Shown: positions 14,510 through 22,068 of the stretch, piece by piece
How the letters are laid out: the number at the start of each line of letters is the position of its first letter
How positions within the stretch are numbered: the stretch's first letter is position 1
Assembly: GCA_028689715.1 (NCBI GenBank)
Contig: JAQVCQ010000014.1
Coordinates: 1-37,843 of the forward strand
DNA from: Lachnospiraceae bacterium
GTDB lineage: Bacteria; Bacillota; Clostridia; Lachnospirales; Lachnospiraceae
Length of the DNA stretch: 37,843 bases
Reading direction: 5' to 3'
Notes under the pieces: model-generated
Database searches by the model: none
Told to the model about the DNA's origin: nothing
Seen by the model: only the letters and a program-made list of their open reading frames with translations
Program-made: the position numbers and the translations under genes

Positions 14510-15772
14510 CAATGCTGTCCGGCTAAGGTGCGTTAAATATGTTCAAAATCTCCGAGGTTTATGCTACAAAACAGTTGCATAACCCATTGCAGCCCAAGGA
14601 GATTTTGAACATGAGCCATCATAATACACTCTTTTCTCAAATGCTATCATTGATTCCCAGACATGTTTTTCAGAAACTGGAAGCCCGGCATAAAACAGGT
14701 CGTTCTTCTCGACAATTCGGCTTTAAGGAACAGTTTACGGTCATGGCTTTTATCCAGCTTGCAGCAAGGCGCTCCATGCGTGACGGATTGCGCTGTTTGG
14801 CCGCCTGCGGCAAGAGGCTGTATCATTTTGGCCTTTTTCCCGTTGCACGTTCCACTTTCTCCGATGCCAACAACTCCCGGCCTGTGGGCTTTTTCAAAGA
14901 TCTATTTGCCGACATGTACAGCCTGTGTGTTCCCAAGGCCTCCAAACACAAATTTCATTTCAAATGCAAACTTTACAGCATGGACGCCACCACCATCAGC
15001 CTGTGTTTGTCGCTGTTTCCCTGGGCCACGTTCCGCCAAAACAAGGGCGGCGTCAAAATGAACACAGTGCTTGACCACGATGGTCATATCCCGGCATTTG
15101 TCACCGTTGATGTGGCCAAAACGCACGAAAGCCGTATGGCGAAAAGTCTTTCTCTGCCCAAAGGCTCCATCGTGACCTTCGACAAAGGCTATGTCAGTTA
15201 CCCCTGGTTTCAGACCCTGCTCGAAAATGGCATCTTTTTCGTCACCCGCCTGAAGGACAACGCTGTTTACAAACTGCTGGAGCGCCGCCCGGTGAACCGC
15301 ACAAGCGGGGTTACTTCCGACCACATTATCGAAGTGAAGCACAGCCGGGGAAAAGTCTTGCGCCTGCGTCGCATCGGCTACCGGGACGCCGAAACAGGCA
15401 AGCGTTACGAATTTCTGACAAATCACTTTCGCCTGTCCGCCCGCACCATCGCCGATATTTACAAAGAACGCTGGAAAATCGAACTCTTTTTTCGCGAAAT
15501 CAAACAGAATCTACGCATCAAAAGCTTTGTCGGGAACACGGAAAATGCTGTATTGATTCAGATTTATACCGCGCTGACCGTCTACCTGCTCCTGGCCTAC
15601 CAGAAATTCCTGAGTAAAACAGGGCTGTCCGTGCAGCAACTTTTCCAAATCGCCTCACTGAACATCCTCGGAACAGACTCGCTGGAAGAACTCCTGAAGC
15701 CCCGACGACGAAAAAATGAAAACCTCTATAACCTCAGTCTGTTATCCTTGGCAGCTTAACCGGACAGCATTG
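14510..15772 (+). mobile_element. IS4-family insertion sequence, 1263 bp
   Basis: Bounded by imperfect terminal inverted repeats: CAATGCTGTCCGGCTAAGG at the left and the complement of GCTTAACCGGACAGCATTG at the right (17 of 19 match). It encodes one DDE transposase. Its first 103 bp also form most of the MITE at 11329-11460. No clear target duplication flanks it (TTTTTGCCG on the left, ATATTAGCA on the right), which fits rearrangement with the MITE or loss of one side. Confidence 0.93.
14611..15759 (+). CDS. IS4-family transposase (DUF4372 type)
   Basis: A 382-residue DDE transposase. The N-terminal DUF4372-like domain covers about 1-75 (SRQFGFKEQFTVMAFIQLA). The catalytic core contains YSMDATTISL (first Asp), VTFDKGYVSY (second Asp) and the IS4-signature YREK-type region YKERWKIELFFREIKQN with the catalytic glutamate. 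It cuts and pastes the element via its terminal repeats. Start at the ATG of 14611, which has AAGGAG upstream; the open frame from 14539 runs through the IS left end, including the stretch shared with the MITE. It appears intact, so the IS and the MITE may both still be mobile. Confidence 0.95.
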   Translation: MSHHNTLFSQMLSLIPRHVFQKLEARHKTGRSSRQFGFKEQFTVMAFIQLAARRSMRDGLRCLAACGKRLYHFGLFPVARSTFSDANNSRPVGFFKDLFADMYSLCVPKASKHKFHFKCKLYSMDATTISLCLSLFPWATFRQNKGGVKMNTVLDHDGHIPAFVTVDVAKTHESRMAKSLSLPKGSIVTFDKGYVSYPWFQTLLENGIFFVTRLKDNAVYKLLERRPVNRTSGVTSDHIIEVKHSRGKVLRLRRIGYRDAETGKRYEFLTNHFRLSARTIADIYKERWKIELFFREIKQNLRIKSFVGNTENAVLIQIYTALTVYLLLAYQKFLSKTGLSVQQLFQIASLNILGTDSLEELLKPRRRKNENLYNLSLLSLAA

Positions 15773-15966
15773 ATATTAGCAATAAGATTTGTGCATTTTT
15801 TTGCACAAATGAAAACATCTGTGCAAAAAAATCTGCACAGTACAGTGAGTAGTTTTCACCCATCGATTTGAGTTGGCGTGTATTTTTTACGCATAGCAAA
15901 CTAAAAAACGCCCAAGCCTTATAAGACCTGAGCGTTTTCATTAAGCATGAAATCTAGCCTGGGGTG
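15773..15966. other. Intergenic region with TGTGCA/TGCACA dyads
   Basis: No gene is seen. Two inverted repeats are adjacent: ATTTGTGCA/TGCACAAAT (15787-15795 and 15802-15810) and CTGTGCA/TGCACAG (15819-15825 and 15834-15840). The shared TGTGCA half-site suggests a tandem operator rather than unrelated hairpins. Nothing they would obviously control remains to the left because the IS intervenes. Confidence 0.5.
15903..15938 (-). terminator. Terminator at the end of the topA-side operon
   Basis: AAAACGC/GCGTTTT arms (15905-15911 and 15932-15938) with an internal CTTATAAG palindrome are followed on the minus strand by a run of T. It lies 29 bp after the topoisomerase stop and probably ends the whole minus-strand conjugation operon. 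Confidence 0.75.
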
Positions 15967-17775
15967 TTATGCCTCCGAAGACCCCTTGCACTCCGGCCAG
16001 CCGGAGCAGCCCCAAAAATCATAACCGCCCTTGCCGTCTTTGCCAGGCTTTTTCACCCGATGCACCATAGGTTTGCCGCATTTTCCGCAGACTTTGCCCG
16101 TGGCCTTGGCGAACTCCCGCACTTCCCTGGAAAGCTGCTCATGGGCCGAGGCTATGACGGTGCGGTATTCCGCCTTTCCTTCCGCAATATCATCAAGGGA
16201 TTGCTCCATAGTGCGGGTGAAATCGTATTCGATGAAGGAAAAATGCCCGGAGAGGCCGGAAACAATCTTTTCACCCAAGGGCGTAGGCACAAGGAAGCGT
16301 TTTTCCGTGGTGACGTATTTTCGGCTGGAAATGGTGTCGATGATCGCCGCATAGGTGGACGGACGGCCAATGCCGCGCTTTTCCAGTTCGCGGATAAGGC
16401 TGGCTTCCGTGAATCTGGCGGCGGGTTTGGTCTTTTTCGTTGTGACTGTTCCTGTCAGCGCCGTTGCCTTTGTGCCGGGCTTCATGGCCGGGACGGGATT
16501 GGAAGGCTCTTTCTGGCCTTCTTCTGCTCCTTCATCCGGGCCATTTTCCTGATCGGCCAGAACCTTCCAGCCTTGCGAAAGCAGAGTGCGGCCCTTTGCC
16601 TCAAATAGCGCTTGTTTCCCGTCCAGCTCCGCGCCGAGTTGGAGTGTCCGAACCGCATAAACCGCGTCTTCCAACTGGCAAGCCAGAGAGCGCAGCAGGA
16701 TAAGGCGATACAAGGCTTTTTCGTCCGCCGTTTCCCCGGCTTCCTCAATTTCAATGTGGGTCGGTCTGATTGCCTCATGAGCTTCCTGCGCCCCCTCTTT
16801 GGATTTCCAGGTACGGGGCGTTTCCACCAGCGGCCAGCCCTTTGCTTCGCAATACGCCCGGATAGCGTGTACCGCTTCTTGCGAGAGATTGGGGCTGTCC
16901 GTTCTCATGTAGGTAATCGCGCCTTGCTCATAAAGCCGTTGCGCCAGTTGCATTGTCTGCTTGGGGGTAAATTTCAGTGACGAGCTGGCGGCTTGCTGCA
17001 ATGTGGAGGTGGTGAAGGGAGCCGGAGGCGCGGCACGGCTTTCGGATTCCTTGCAGTCCAGCACGTCCAGCGTCCGCAGCGCAGCCGCCTTTTCCGCAAG
17101 GGATTTATCCAGCAAATATTCCTGCCCCTCTTCGATCCAGGGCTTGATCAGAAGCGCGGCTTTCCAGCCGTCCGTGATATTGTCCACATTTTCAAAGGTC
17201 AGTTCCGCGCCGTAGTGCGTTGTGCTGGAAAAGGCTTTGATTTCCTTTTCCCGATCCACTACCAGACGCACAGCCGGGCTTTGTACCCGGCCAGCGGAGA
17301 GCTTTTCGCCGGAGGCATTGGAGAGCGGCCCGGAAACCATGTAGCCGCAAAAGCGATCCAGAACCCGCCGCCCTTCCTGTGCAGCGACCAGGGCCATATC
17401 AATGGAACGTGGAGTGGAGAGCGCGGCGCGTATGGCCGCTTCCGTGATTTCCGTATAGGTGACGCGCTTGGCATTCTTGAGTTTCAGGGCGTCTTGCAGA
17501 TGCCACGCAATAGCTTCCCCCTCTCTATCGGGGTCAGTGGCAAGAAAAACCTCTTCCGCGTTCTTCACCAGCCCGGCCAACCGGGATAAAACATCTTTGC
17601 CCCTGTCCGTGGGCAGATACTGCGGTTTGAAGTCGGGAGCGGCCACGCCCATTTCCTTGACGGGCAGATCGCGCACATGGCCGACAGAAGCGGCAACCTT
17701 CCAGCCGGGGCCGAGGATTTCCTGTACCTTTTTCACTTTACCGGGGGATTCAAGAATCAAGAGTTTCGCGCACAT
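15967..17775 (-). CDS. topA: DNA topoisomerase I (type IA)
   Basis: A 602-residue type IA topoisomerase. The Toprim domain at about 1-110 has the metal motif ATDPDREGEA (about 79-88). The central gate domain carries SAGRVQSPAVRL, the catalytic tyrosine in AITYMRTDS (about 290) and EAHEAIRPTHI. A single C-terminal zinc ribbon (CGKCGKPM, then FWGCSGWPEC) ends it. It is shorter than chromosomal TopA (about 865 residues), as usual for plasmid and ICE versions, whose counterpart in RP4 is TraE. It would relax or decatenate DNA during transfer or replication. The start ATGTGCGCGAAA is shared with traG and immediately follows a Com-tail repeat (17768-17830), an unusual leader. Confidence 0.92.
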   Translation of the reverse strand: MCAKLLILESPGKVKKVQEILGPGWKVAASVGHVRDLPVKEMGVAAPDFKPQYLPTDRGKDVLSRLAGLVKNAEEVFLATDPDREGEAIAWHLQDALKLKNAKRVTYTEITEAAIRAALSTPRSIDMALVAAQEGRRVLDRFCGYMVSGPLSNASGEKLSAGRVQSPAVRLVVDREKEIKAFSSTTHYGAELTFENVDNITDGWKAALLIKPWIEEGQEYLLDKSLAEKAAALRTLDVLDCKESESRAAPPAPFTTSTLQQAASSSLKFTPKQTMQLAQRLYEQGAITYMRTDSPNLSQEAVHAIRAYCEAKGWPLVETPRTWKSKEGAQEAHEAIRPTHIEIEEAGETADEKALYRLILLRSLACQLEDAVYAVRTLQLGAELDGKQALFEAKGRTLLSQGWKVLADQENGPDEGAEEGQKEPSNPVPAMKPGTKATALTGTVTTKKTKPAARFTEASLIRELEKRGIGRPSTYAAIIDTISSRKYVTTEKRFLVPTPLGEKIVSGLSGHFSFIEYDFTRTMEQSLDDIAEGKAEYRTVIASAHEQLSREVREFAKATGKVCGKCGKPMVHRVKKPGKDGKGGYDFWGCSGWPECKGSSEA

Positions 17776-17830
17776 GACTTTTCCTTAAAGGGCCGTCAGG
17801 CGGCGCGAGATTGGGACGCATGGCCCGCAG
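17768..17830 (-). repeat. Com-tail repeat copy 1 (upstream of topA)
   Basis: One of four related ~60-bp sequences. On the minus strand it encodes LRAMRPNLAPPDG, like the tail of the Com-like protein at 32660-32875, then a GCCGCCTGACGGC hairpin, AAGGA and the topA ATG. Confidence 0.8.
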
Positions 17831-17839
17831 AGTTTTGAA

Positions 17840-18277
17840 CTATCCGAAAATGACTATGGCGCTTGGGAACGGCGCGGCATGTTCCGCGCCTTCAAAGCGC
17901 ACCCGTCCGCGCAAAAAATGAATATCGCCATAGGGAATGACAAGATCATGCCACCATGCGGTATCCGTTCTGGCCGGGAGAAGGCAGACAACACGATCCG
18001 CGTGGCCTTTATGCACTTCCCCCACTGCCTTGGCGATCCAGCGGCCTATTTCCCGGCCATACGGCGGGTTCATCCAGCAGGTGCCACCCCATTTTTGCCA
18101 AAGGCCATTGATGGCGGGCGTGAAGAAGGAACTGCACTTGGAATTCTCCGATGTGGCACAGACATCCAGAGTAAAGGGACCATGTGAAATATCCCAGGCA
18201 CGGAATAGTTCCCAAGGCGTTGACCAATCCATTTTTTTGCTGGAGAAATGCACATTCCCAAACGATTTTCCCGACAT
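17840..18277 (-). CDS. Phage-type DNA N6-adenine methyltransferase (Dam)
   Basis: A 145-residue protein matching the phage N-6-adenine methyltransferase family. It starts with a WSTPWELFRAWD segment and GPFTLDVCAT, and has the catalytic NPPYG in CWMNPPYGREIGRW (about 68-81) and a C-terminal LRGRVRFEG. These small methylases occur on phages and conjugative elements and probably mask DNA against host restriction; the target site is not evident. It has no cognate endonuclease next to it. A Com-tail repeat precedes it, with AAGGA before the ATG at 18277, and another separates it from topA. It follows the PAPS-reductase-like gene in the same operon. Confidence 0.88.
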   Translation of the reverse strand: MSGKSFGNVHFSSKKMDWSTPWELFRAWDISHGPFTLDVCATSENSKCSSFFTPAINGLWQKWGGTCWMNPPYGREIGRWIAKAVGEVHKGHADRVVCLLPARTDTAWWHDLVIPYGDIHFLRGRVRFEGAEHAAPFPSAIVIFG

Positions 18278-18335
18278 GACGTTTCCTTATAGGGGCCGTC
18301 ATGCGGCGCTGGGCTGGGGCGCGAGGCCCGCAGGA
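18275..18335 (-). repeat. Com-tail repeat copy 2 (upstream of the Dam gene)
   Basis: On the minus strand it reads LRASRPSPAPHDG in the Com frame, then the hairpin GCCGCATGACGGC, AAGGA and the Dam ATG. The last residues of the preceding PAPS-reductase-like protein (AGLAPQPSAA) are also encoded here, in a different frame. Confidence 0.8.
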
Positions 18336-19138
18336 ATATGATCAGTTTTTTTTGAACCACCGTTGAAGGTGGCAACATCTTCTTTGTAAAAGCGCCTATC
18401 CAGATCCGAAACGCTATGATTTCCTGCATACCTCCTGTGCTGCTCCGGCAACCAGGACTCCATTTCAAGCATGTGCTGCCAAAGAACAGGAAAATGGTGA
18501 TACAGCTTTCTGGCGTGTTCAATACCGCCCAAGGGGCAACACCAGCAACTTACACGGTCAAAAATATCGTACAGTCCGCCCCAAAAAAGGCCGCGTTCCT
18601 TGCAATACTCCAATGCCTGTTTTTCGGATATTCCCCATTCCACCATAGGATAGGCGTAAGTTTGAAATCGCAGAGCTTTCTTGGCTTTGTGTTTCTCAAC
18701 ACGATCCGGCTCATCGGACGCATAGCCAAGGCACTGAACGACAGGGAGGTGAACCCCTTGCCATGTTAAGGAATTTGCATATGCGTTGATAGCGCGGGTT
18801 TTTTCACCAGTACACCAACGCCGCATTGCGGACGGCCAACCATAGCCCTTGCGTGTATTAATATTTCTTGTTCGGCTCTTCCGAGCAAAGAGGAAATCAA
18901 AATCGTCACGCGGCAACAACCAAGTGATTTTTTGTTTGATAATGTCCTCAACCTGTGCAATGTGCGCCTCCATATGGGGAAACTCCCACCCAGTATCAAA
19001 ATAGACAATATCAGTCATTTTGATCCCAAGTTCATGAAGCCGCAGCACAAGATAGGTGCTGTCTTTTCCACCAGAAAATGAGGGAACAATGCTTGCCGCC
19101 CGCCAACTATATTTTTTATTGAAGGAGTGCGCGTTCAT
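18299..19138 (-). CDS. PAPS reductase / ATP pyrophosphatase-like protein
   Basis: A 279-residue protein of the phosphoadenosine-phosphosulfate reductase (PP-loop) superfamily. The ATP-binding loop SGGKDS is at 22-27, preceded by SIVPSF, and YFDTGWEFPH follows. A cysteine cluster VSCWCCPLGG lies at about 194-203, unlike assimilatory CysH. Related proteins occur on phages and mobile elements, and DndC of phosphorothioation systems shares the fold, but no dnd genes are present. It might take part in sulfur-based DNA or tRNA modification or in cysteine metabolism. Its place between a primase/antirestriction protein and a DNA methylase favours DNA modification, as an inference. The start overlaps the preceding gene's stop (19135-19138). 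The C-terminal ~10 residues come from a Com-tail repeat. Confidence 0.78.
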   Translation of the reverse strand: MNAHSFNKKYSWRAASIVPSFSGGKDSTYLVLRLHELGIKMTDIVYFDTGWEFPHMEAHIAQVEDIIKQKITWLLPRDDFDFLFARKSRTRNINTRKGYGWPSAMRRWCTGEKTRAINAYANSLTWQGVHLPVVQCLGYASDEPDRVEKHKAKKALRFQTYAYPMVEWGISEKQALEYCKERGLFWGGLYDIFDRVSCWCCPLGGIEHARKLYHHFPVLWQHMLEMESWLPEQHRRYAGNHSVSDLDRRFYKEDVATFNGGSKKTDHIPAGLAPQPSAA

Positions 19139-21354
19139 AAGGACAACTCCCGCGCTTTTCCTCGATCCTGGCCTTTTTCCCGCTCAACATCCTTTTGCAG
19201 AACAAGGCCCACTTGCCGTTTCACTTCATCCAGCCCACGCGACTGGTGCAGATCGTTAAAATCCGTCAGCCCCTTGCCCCGTTCTTCATCGGTGAAGATT
19301 GGCACAACAACCTTGCCGCCGACCTCTTGGGCCGCTCTTTGCGCCAATTCCACGCCTTTGTTCCACGGTTCAACACCATCCGGGGTTTTGCGGGTATGTT
19401 TGTGGTCATTATCGGCGCAGATGGTAATGGCGGCATTGGGGAATTTTTCCCGCAGCTTTTTGGCTACAGGCTCCAGATTGCCAGCGTCAAAGGCCACGGC
19501 TACAGGTTTTTCCGTTGCCATGTGCAGCGTTGCGCCCGTGGCGTAGCCTTCGGCCAGGATGATTTCCCCTTGGGCCAAATCTTTGGAAAGGTCTTTATCG
19601 GGATCGGCAATCATATGGAAATTGCCGTTTTTCTCCATCCCGTACATGAAACGCTTTTCACCTTCCGGGGAAATAGTTTGCAGACCGCGCAATTCCTTGT
19701 CCACGGTCATAACGGGAACAAGCAGAGTGCCGTCCACATCCTCACGCACCCCGAAAGGCTGAACGCCCTTGGCCTGCAAATAAGGGTTATCGGCAGAGGC
19801 CCAATCGTGGGCGATCCATTCCGTATGCGCTTCCCGCGCCGTTTTGTGTTGCTGTTCCAGAATGAGCCGCTGCCGTTCTTCCCGCTTTCGGGCGATTTCG
19901 GCGCGTTGGGCTTCCAACTGCTCTTTGGTCAGGGTGTGACCCGTGGCGGCCCAGGTCGTTTTTTCGCCGGCGCTGAAATTCTGCATCCAGCCGGCAGGAC
20001 GTTCATCGAGATAGCCGCAATATGCGCCGTCAAGATCGCCGCCGTTCCTGCCAATGAGCGGAACGCGGTGTATCTGGCCGTCCATGATCGGCGCTTTGCC
20101 GCGCAGATCCAGCCCGGCATTTTCCAGAGCGTGAGCAAATTCCTCTTGCGGCGGCATGGACGGTTCCGGCGCAGGGGCTTTTTCCGGCATCCATGCGGCC
20201 AGCGGCGTGAGGTCGGTTCCTTCCGGCGCGTACCAGAGCTTATTTTCTTTATCCCACTTCGCGCCGAATTTCTTTGCCCGCTCCTTTTCCTTGTAGGGAA
20301 CGGTGAGGAAGGTTTTTTCCCTGGCCGGAGCAGCGGGAACGCCCATAGCGGCAATTCCCTCTTCTTTTTCAAGAGCTTTCCCGCGTTGCGCGGCCTTTTC
20401 CGGCCGCACAGCCTGTTCCGGGCCTTCCTGCCGGAGTTCCTTTTTTCGTTCCAGGTCAAAGACGTATTCCTTGATTTTTTCCGCATCCCGGCAAGCCCGT
20501 ACAATCTCGTAGGGGTCTTCTTTCAGAACTTTGATCCACGACTGCACATAGGCGGCATGTTGGCCGGGGTCATGGCCGACTCCAATATCTTGCCCAAGCA
20601 TCCATGAGGCGATTTCAGCCCGGAGTTCTTCACGGGCGTAGGTTTCCGAGCCGAAAGGCCCGTTTTCGCGGTTCAGACGGGTTTCGTGGCGCGTCCAATG
20701 CCCAAGCTCATGCAGGGCCGTGGAGTAATATTTGTCAGGCGCGTCAAAGTTTTCCTTGGGCGGCAAATGAATGGCGTCTTCCGCGTAGCGGTAGAAAGCC
20801 CGGTTACTCTGATCGTGTTTTATGGCCGCGCCGGAAGCAGCAAGGATGTTTTCCGCCTTTTCTATGGGTTCCCACTCGTAGGCTTTATCCGTGAGCTGGA
20901 TAGGCGGGATGCCGTCAACCTGTTCAGCATTGAAGACATGGGCGAAACGGATAATGGGCTTGTCCAGTTCCACTTTTTCTTTCTCCGGCTTGCCGTCCGC
21001 ATCGAGGACGGGATTGCCGTCTTTATCCAGCTTGTTTTTTTCGTCAGTGAACTGGAAATAGACCACGGGCGTGGCCTTGCTGCCGGGCAAAATGCTGTAG
21101 CCGTTATCATTGGCCTGTTTCAGCGTCATCCAGCGCGGATCGTCATAACCGGAAAGCGCCAGATGTACCCGGTTCATGCCCCGGTATACCGTGCCAGAAG
21201 CGGGGTTGTGCGGAACCGAAGGCGTTCTCCCCGGCGTCCAGGGGGTTTGCCACGGGGCTGTGCCTTCTTCCAGGCGTTCAATGATTTTGCTGGCGAACTC
21301 TTCATGGAATGGCGGACGCTTCGCCTTTTGCGGCTTTTTGGTTTTATCCGACAT
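19135..21354 (-). CDS. traC: ArdC antirestriction / Toprim primase fusion (TraC-like)
   Basis: A 739-residue multidomain protein. Residues about 14-140 are an ArdC-type N-terminal single-strand DNA-binding domain (PFHEEFASKIIERLEEG). A zincin-like metallopeptidase with ALHELGHWTRHE lies at about 210-222, a DUF5710-like module (FLTVPYKEKERAKKFGAKWD) at about 345-385, and a TraC-type Toprim region at about 595-690 (EIILAEGYATGATLHMA and ITICADNDHKH). ArdC proteins protect incoming DNA from restriction. Plasmid TraC primases prime the transferred strand in recipients and can be transported with it. The fusion joins both establishment functions. Its start overlaps the stop of the small upstream gene by 11 bp. 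Confidence 0.9.
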   Translation of the reverse strand: MSDKTKKPQKAKRPPFHEEFASKIIERLEEGTAPWQTPWTPGRTPSVPHNPASGTVYRGMNRVHLALSGYDDPRWMTLKQANDNGYSILPGSKATPVVYFQFTDEKNKLDKDGNPVLDADGKPEKEKVELDKPIIRFAHVFNAEQVDGIPPIQLTDKAYEWEPIEKAENILAASGAAIKHDQSNRAFYRYAEDAIHLPPKENFDAPDKYYSTALHELGHWTRHETRLNRENGPFGSETYAREELRAEIASWMLGQDIGVGHDPGQHAAYVQSWIKVLKEDPYEIVRACRDAEKIKEYVFDLERKKELRQEGPEQAVRPEKAAQRGKALEKEEGIAAMGVPAAPAREKTFLTVPYKEKERAKKFGAKWDKENKLWYAPEGTDLTPLAAWMPEKAPAPEPSMPPQEEFAHALENAGLDLRGKAPIMDGQIHRVPLIGRNGGDLDGAYCGYLDERPAGWMQNFSAGEKTTWAATGHTLTKEQLEAQRAEIARKREERQRLILEQQHKTAREAHTEWIAHDWASADNPYLQAKGVQPFGVREDVDGTLLVPVMTVDKELRGLQTISPEGEKRFMYGMEKNGNFHMIADPDKDLSKDLAQGEIILAEGYATGATLHMATEKPVAVAFDAGNLEPVAKKLREKFPNAAITICADNDHKHTRKTPDGVEPWNKGVELAQRAAQEVGGKVVVPIFTDEERGKGLTDFNDLHQSRGLDEVKRQVGLVLQKDVEREKGQDRGKARELSL

Positions 21355-21559
21355 AGACCACCTCCCCCCCGTTCTCGGAGTCGGTAACGGTCAAAAGGCC
21401 GTCCTCCACAATGTCGGCCAGGGTAATGGCTTCTTCCACAAACGCGCCCAGATAGTCCGCAACATCGGGATCGAGCGGGATGCCGAGAACAACCGGGTTT
21501 TCCTCAATTTGCCGGGCAATGGCCGTTGCCGCGGCGCGTAAATATTCCTTGTTTTGCAT
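21344..21559 (-). CDS. Small conserved-looking hypothetical protein
   Basis: A 71-residue acidic protein that I do not recognise. It has an N-terminal helix (NKEYLRAAATAIARQIEEN) and a second helical part (DPDVADYLGAFVEEAITLADIV). No signal peptide, cysteine cluster or HTH is visible. The ATG at 21559 has AAAGGA upstream and sits 3 bp after the traF stop, and its own stop overlaps the antirestriction/primase start, so it is embedded in the operon and very likely translated. It may be an accessory of the primase or TraF; nothing in the sequence decides. Confidence 0.65.
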   Translation of the reverse strand: MQNKEYLRAAATAIARQIEENPVVLGIPLDPDVADYLGAFVEEAITLADIVEDGLLTVTDSENGGEVVYVG

Positions 21560-21561
21560 GG

Positions 21562-22068
21562 TCACTTTCCTTTGGGGTTAAAGAGAAAAACGGGTTTGAC
21601 CCGCTGGAGACTTTCCAGCGGAACAAACCCGAAATAACGGCTGTCGAAACTGCCGGGATGATCGGCCAGCACCAGCGCCATGCCGGGAGGCACGACACCT
21701 GGAGCCAGGGCCGGAGACATGGAGCGCCCATGACTGTCCACGGCGCGGATCGGGAACGTGGCGGGATCAACAAAATCGCCCGGCAGCGCGGCCAGTCGCT
21801 TGAGCAGGGGCCGCAACCCGGAGGGGCAGGAACCAGGTTCCAGGTAGCCGCGCTCCAAAGCCAGTTCCGCGAACTCGCCTTCCAGACAAAAACTCACCAG
21901 CTCGTTCTTTTCTGGAACGCCGGGAACAATGCGGTAGACGCCCTTGGGCAAAGACGGCGTGGGATTGAAGCGAAGGCCCGCGCCAAAGGTCAGAGCGAAC
22001 ACCAACACCAGCCATATCACCGCAAACAGCGCCCGCCGCGCCAATCTACGCAACGAAATACTGTTCAC
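21562..22068 (-). CDS. traF: TraF-like conjugative pilin peptidase (S26 family)
   Basis: A 168-residue membrane-bound serine protease of the S26 signal-peptidase type, similar to RP4 TraF (about 178 residues). A membrane segment (ALFAVIWLVLVFALTFGAGL) leads to NPTPSLPKGVYRI with the nucleophile serine. KRLAALPGD carries the general-base lysine. In RP4 TraF processes and cyclises the TrbC pilin. The start is uncertain. I use the GTG at 22068 (GAGG upstream, 23-bp overlap with traG); an ATG at 22122 in the same frame would give 186 residues and a 77-bp overlap. It is downstream of traG in the operon. Confidence 0.87.
   Translation of the reverse strand: MNSISLRRLARRALFAVIWLVLVFALTFGAGLRFNPTPSLPKGVYRIVPGVPEKNELVSFCLEGEFAELALERGYLEPGSCPSGLRPLLKRLAALPGDFVDPATFPIRAVDSHGRSMSPALAPGVVPPGMALVLADHPGSFDSRYFGFVPLESLQRVKPVFLFNPKGK

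Noticed and set aside
14500..15782. Target-site duplication of the IS
   Set aside because: Bases on either side (TTTTTGCCG and ATATTAGCA) do not match, and cross-comparison with the MITE flanks gave no convincing duplication.
15756..15941. Minus-strand frame of 61 codons between the IS and topA
   Set aside because: It overlaps the IS right end, two dyads and a terminator, and has no ribosome site or recognisable sequence.
18299..19138. DndC of a phosphorothioation system
   Set aside because: The PP-loop is shared, but no dndA, B, D or E genes are present and the cysteine arrangement (CWCC) is different; only superfamily membership can be supported.
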